NCBI GenBank assembly: GCA_902523895.1 | Contig: CABZAZ010000001.1 | Location: forward strand, 124,001 to 188,000 | Length of the DNA: 64,000 bases | Direction of reading: 5' to 3' | DNA from: an uncultured Pelagibacteraceae bacterium | GTDB lineage: Bacteria; Pseudomonadota; Alphaproteobacteria; Pelagibacterales; Pelagibacteraceae | Part shown: positions 62,094-64,000 of the stretch, one piece after another | Layout of the letters: every line of letters begins with the position of its first letter | Numbering within the stretch: position 1 is the stretch's first letter | Made by a program: the position numbers and the translations under genes | The notes under the pieces: generated by a model | Database searches by the model: none | What the model was told of the DNA's origin: nothing | What the model saw: only the letters and a program-made list of their open reading frames with translations

Positions 62094-63497
62094 TTAATTT
62101 TGATATTTCCTTACATCATCAAGGTTTCCAGAGATTGCTGCTGCTGCTGCCATACCTGGGCTTACTAAATGGGTTCTTCCACCTCTACCTTGCCTACCTT
62201 CAAAATTTCTATTTGATGTAGATGCACATCTTTCTTCAGGTTTTAACTTATCTGCATTCATAGCTAAACACATTGAACAACCTGGCTCTCTCCATTCAAA
62301 TCCTGACTTTACAAAAATTTTATCTAATCCTTCTTGTTCTGCTTGTTCTTTAACTAGCCCTGATCCAGGAACAACCATTGCATGAACATGAGAGGCAATT
62401 TTTTTATCTTTTAAAATTTTTGCAGCCTCTCTTAAATCTTCAATTCTCCCATTAGTACAGCTCCCAATGAAAACTTTATCAATTTTAATATCTTTAGCTG
62501 CCATATCTGGTTTCAAGCCCATATAATTTAAGGCTCGTTCCAAAGAATTTTTTCTATCCTCATCTTTCTCATTTTTTGGATTTGGTACTCTTTCATCTAT
62601 CGTAATAACATCCTGAGGTGAAGTTCCCCAAGTTATCATTGGCGAAATTTCATTAGCAGTTAGGTTTACCTCTTTGTCAAACTTTGCACCCTCATCAGTA
62701 TTTAAATTTTTCCAATTATCTAGTGCTTTATCCCAATCATCTCCCTTAGGAGACATCGGTCTACCTTCTAAGTATTTAAATATTTTTTCATCAGGAGCAA
62801 TTAATCCTGCTCTTGCACCACCTTCAATTGTCATATTACAAATTGTCATTCTATTCTCAACACTAAGCGATTTAATTAGATCACCTGCATATTCTATTAC
62901 ACATCCTGTTCCTCCCGCAGTTCCAATTTTTCCAATTATTTGAAGAATTACATCTTTTGATGTTACACCTAATGGAAGTGTGCCGTTGACATTTATTCTA
63001 AAATTCTTTGCTTTTTTTTGAACTAATGTTTGAGTTGCTAAAACATGTTCTACTTCTGAAGTTCCAATACCAAAAGCTAATGCACCAAATGCTCCATGTG
63101 TTGCTGTATGACTATCACCACAGACAATAACTGTACCGGGTTGAGTAAAGCCTTGTTCAGGCCCTGTGACATGAACAATTCCTTGTCTCTTATCGCTCAT
63201 TCCAAAAAGTTTAATACCAAACTCTTTACAATTAGCCTCTAAAGTTTCAACTTGAATTTTAGATTCATGGTCTGAAATACCTTTTGACCTATCCGTTGTT
63301 GGAACATTATGATCTGCAACGGCTAATGTCAATTTTGGGTGTCTTACTTTACGTTTAGAATTTCTTAATCCCTCAAAGGCTTGCGGGCTAGTGACTTCAT
63401 GAACTAAATGTCTGTCAACAAACAATAAAGCTGTTCCATCTTCTTGCTGATGAACTAAATGCTCGTTCCAAATTTTATCGTAAAGAGTATTGGGCAT
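62094..63497 (-). CDS. leuC: 3-isopropylmalate dehydratase large subunit
   Basis: A 467-residue aconitase-family subunit with a [4Fe-4S] cluster held by cysteines in '[15 protein letters not shown]' and '[11 protein letters not shown]'. '[20 protein letters not shown]' (V/I variant, quoted in part) and the N-terminal '[11 protein letters not shown]' are typical. It lies 11 bases after rplS, so leu genes and L19 may share a message. Confidence 0.98.
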   Translation of the reverse strand: MPNTLYDKIWNEHLVHQQEDGTALLFVDRHLVHEVTSPQAFEGLRNSKRKVRHPKLTLAVADHNVPTTDRSKGISDHESKIQVETLEANCKEFGIKLFGMSDKRQGIVHVTGPEQGFTQPGTVIVCGDSHTATHGAFGALAFGIGTSEVEHVLATQTLVQKKAKNFRINVNGTLPLGVTSKDVILQIIGKIGTAGGTGCVIEYAGDLIKSLSVENRMTICNMTIEGGARAGLIAPDEKIFKYLEGRPMSPKGDDWDKALDNWKNLNTDEGAKFDKEVNLTANEISPMITWGTSPQDVITIDERVPNPKNEKDEDRKNSLERALNYMGLKPDMAAKDIKIDKVFIGSCTNGRIEDLREAAKILKDKKIASHVHAMVVPGSGLVKEQAEQEGLDKIFVKSGFEWREPGCSMCLAMNADKLKPEERCASTSNRNFEGRQGRGGRTHLVSPGMAAAAAISGNLDDVRKYQN

Positions 63498-63508
63498 TGA
63501 GAAAAAAA

Positions 63509-64000
63509 TTATTTTTTTTCCTGTAAATTTTCAAGTTTTTTTTCAGTTTTAGTTTCAGCTTTGGGTGCCTCTTTCTTCATCTCTGTTTTTGGGGCTTCTT
63601 CTTTTTTAGGCTCTACAGTTGGGGTAGCCTCTTTAGCCTCTTTTGGAGATTCTGGTGCACTTTCTTTTTCAGCTGGCGCTAGATTTTCTTCAGTAACAGT
63701 CTCAGGCTTGACGTCAATATCGATACCAATTTTTTTTCTTATTTTTTCAGCGATCCTAGCAGATTTTCCAGTTCTATCTCTTAAATAATACAGTTTAGCT
63801 CTTCTTACTTTTCCTGAACGAATTACTTTGATTGAGTCAATAACAGTTCCATACAATGGGAAAGTTCTTTCAACACCTTCTCCAAAAGATATTTTTCTAA
63901 CAGTAAAAGATGAGTTTATGTCTCTACTTTTTTTAGCTATACAAACACCTTCGAAATATTGAATTCTCTCTTTTTTTCCCTCTGTAATTCTGACGCCAAC
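63509..64000 (-). CDS. rplS: Ribosomal protein bL19 with long C-terminal tail (5' end outside window)
   Basis: The frame stays open to the window edge; the track's start (63856) is an internal TTG. The extra 48 codons read '[14 protein letters not shown]' and '[17 protein letters not shown]', the core of L19, which sits at the 30S-50S interface. The core ends near '[18 protein letters not shown]'. About 65 more residues rich in Lys, Glu, Pro and Ala follow, with imperfect repeats ('[10 protein letters not shown]', '[10 protein letters not shown]'). Typical L19 has about 115 residues, so this tail is long. The tail is likely disordered. Confidence 0.95.
   Translation of the reverse strand, partial: VGVRITEGKKERIQYFEGVCIAKKSRDINSSFTVRKISFGEGVERTFPLYGTVIDSIKVIRSGKVRRAKLYYLRDRTGKSARIAEKIRKKIGIDIDVKPETVTEENLAPAEKESAPESPKEAKEATPTVEPKKEEAPKTEMKKEAPKAETKTEKKLENLQEKK

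Overview
The window is a strongly A+T-rich, gene-dense piece of an alphaproteobacterial chromosome. By eye it is about 30% G+C. It almost certainly comes from a SAR11 (Pelagibacterales) bacterium close to Candidatus Pelagibacter. The support is: a 369-residue DMSP demethylase (DmdA) followed by DmdB/DmdC-like genes, a SAM-II riboswitch before metX, the alphaproteobacterial regulators ChvG/ChvI and RegA, class I lysyl-tRNA synthetase, F1-only ATP synthase operon order, and extreme compaction. The longest gap between genes is about 190 bases, and many genes overlap. No rRNA, tRNA, insertion sequence, prophage or CRISPR array is visible. This is core genome, not an island.

Layout. 1-1.8 kb: the end of an RND efflux pump, then a lytic-transglycosylase-like lipoprotein and a VanZ-like membrane protein. 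1.8-11 kb: gpmA, then a minus-strand block murU-amgK-tsaE-ahcY-chvG-chvI-polA. 11-16.3 kb: bioY, the response regulator regA, a polyamine operon (decarboxylase, deoxyhypusine-synthase-like enzyme, ureohydrolase), and a queuosine-precursor-type transporter with rpmB. 16.3-24.5 kb: pyrD-lysS, trkH-ampG-NlpC/P60, and tyrC-hisC. 24.6-33.8 kb: SAM-II riboswitch-metX-metW-gloB, then rplU-rpmA-obgE-proB-proA-nadD-rsfS-ctpA-rppH. 33.8-64 kb: one unbroken minus-strand array. Read in the direction of transcription it is rplS-leuC-leuD-leuB-dmdC-dmdB-alpha/beta hydrolase-dmdA-asd-sdhC-sdhD-sdhA-sdhB-mmsA-mdh-sucC-sucD-sucA-sucB-lpdA-priA-atpH-atpA-atpG-atpD-atpC.

How the genes work together. The dmd genes release reduced sulfur and carbon from algal DMSP. 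The asd product and MetX supply the homoserine-derived acceptor for making methionine from reduced sulfur, and the SAM-II riboswitch closes the feedback loop on metX. AhcY recycles the methylation by-product. The sdh, mdh, suc and lpd genes form most of the second half of the TCA cycle and feed the F1 ATP synthase genes that follow. A scattered set (SLT lipoprotein, AmpG, NlpC/P60 peptidase, AmgK, MurU) looks like a small peptidoglycan-recycling route.

The points most worth a second look are: the alpha/beta hydrolase inside the dmd operon where a DmdD hydratase might be expected; the architecture of the SAM-II leader; the decarboxylase-DHS-ureohydrolase triad next to regA with a 10-bp inverted repeat between them; the fact that all six convergent gene pairs overlap at their 3' ends; and the long acidic/basic tail on ribosomal protein L19. 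I did not find a clearly new system. The candidates are variations on known ones.
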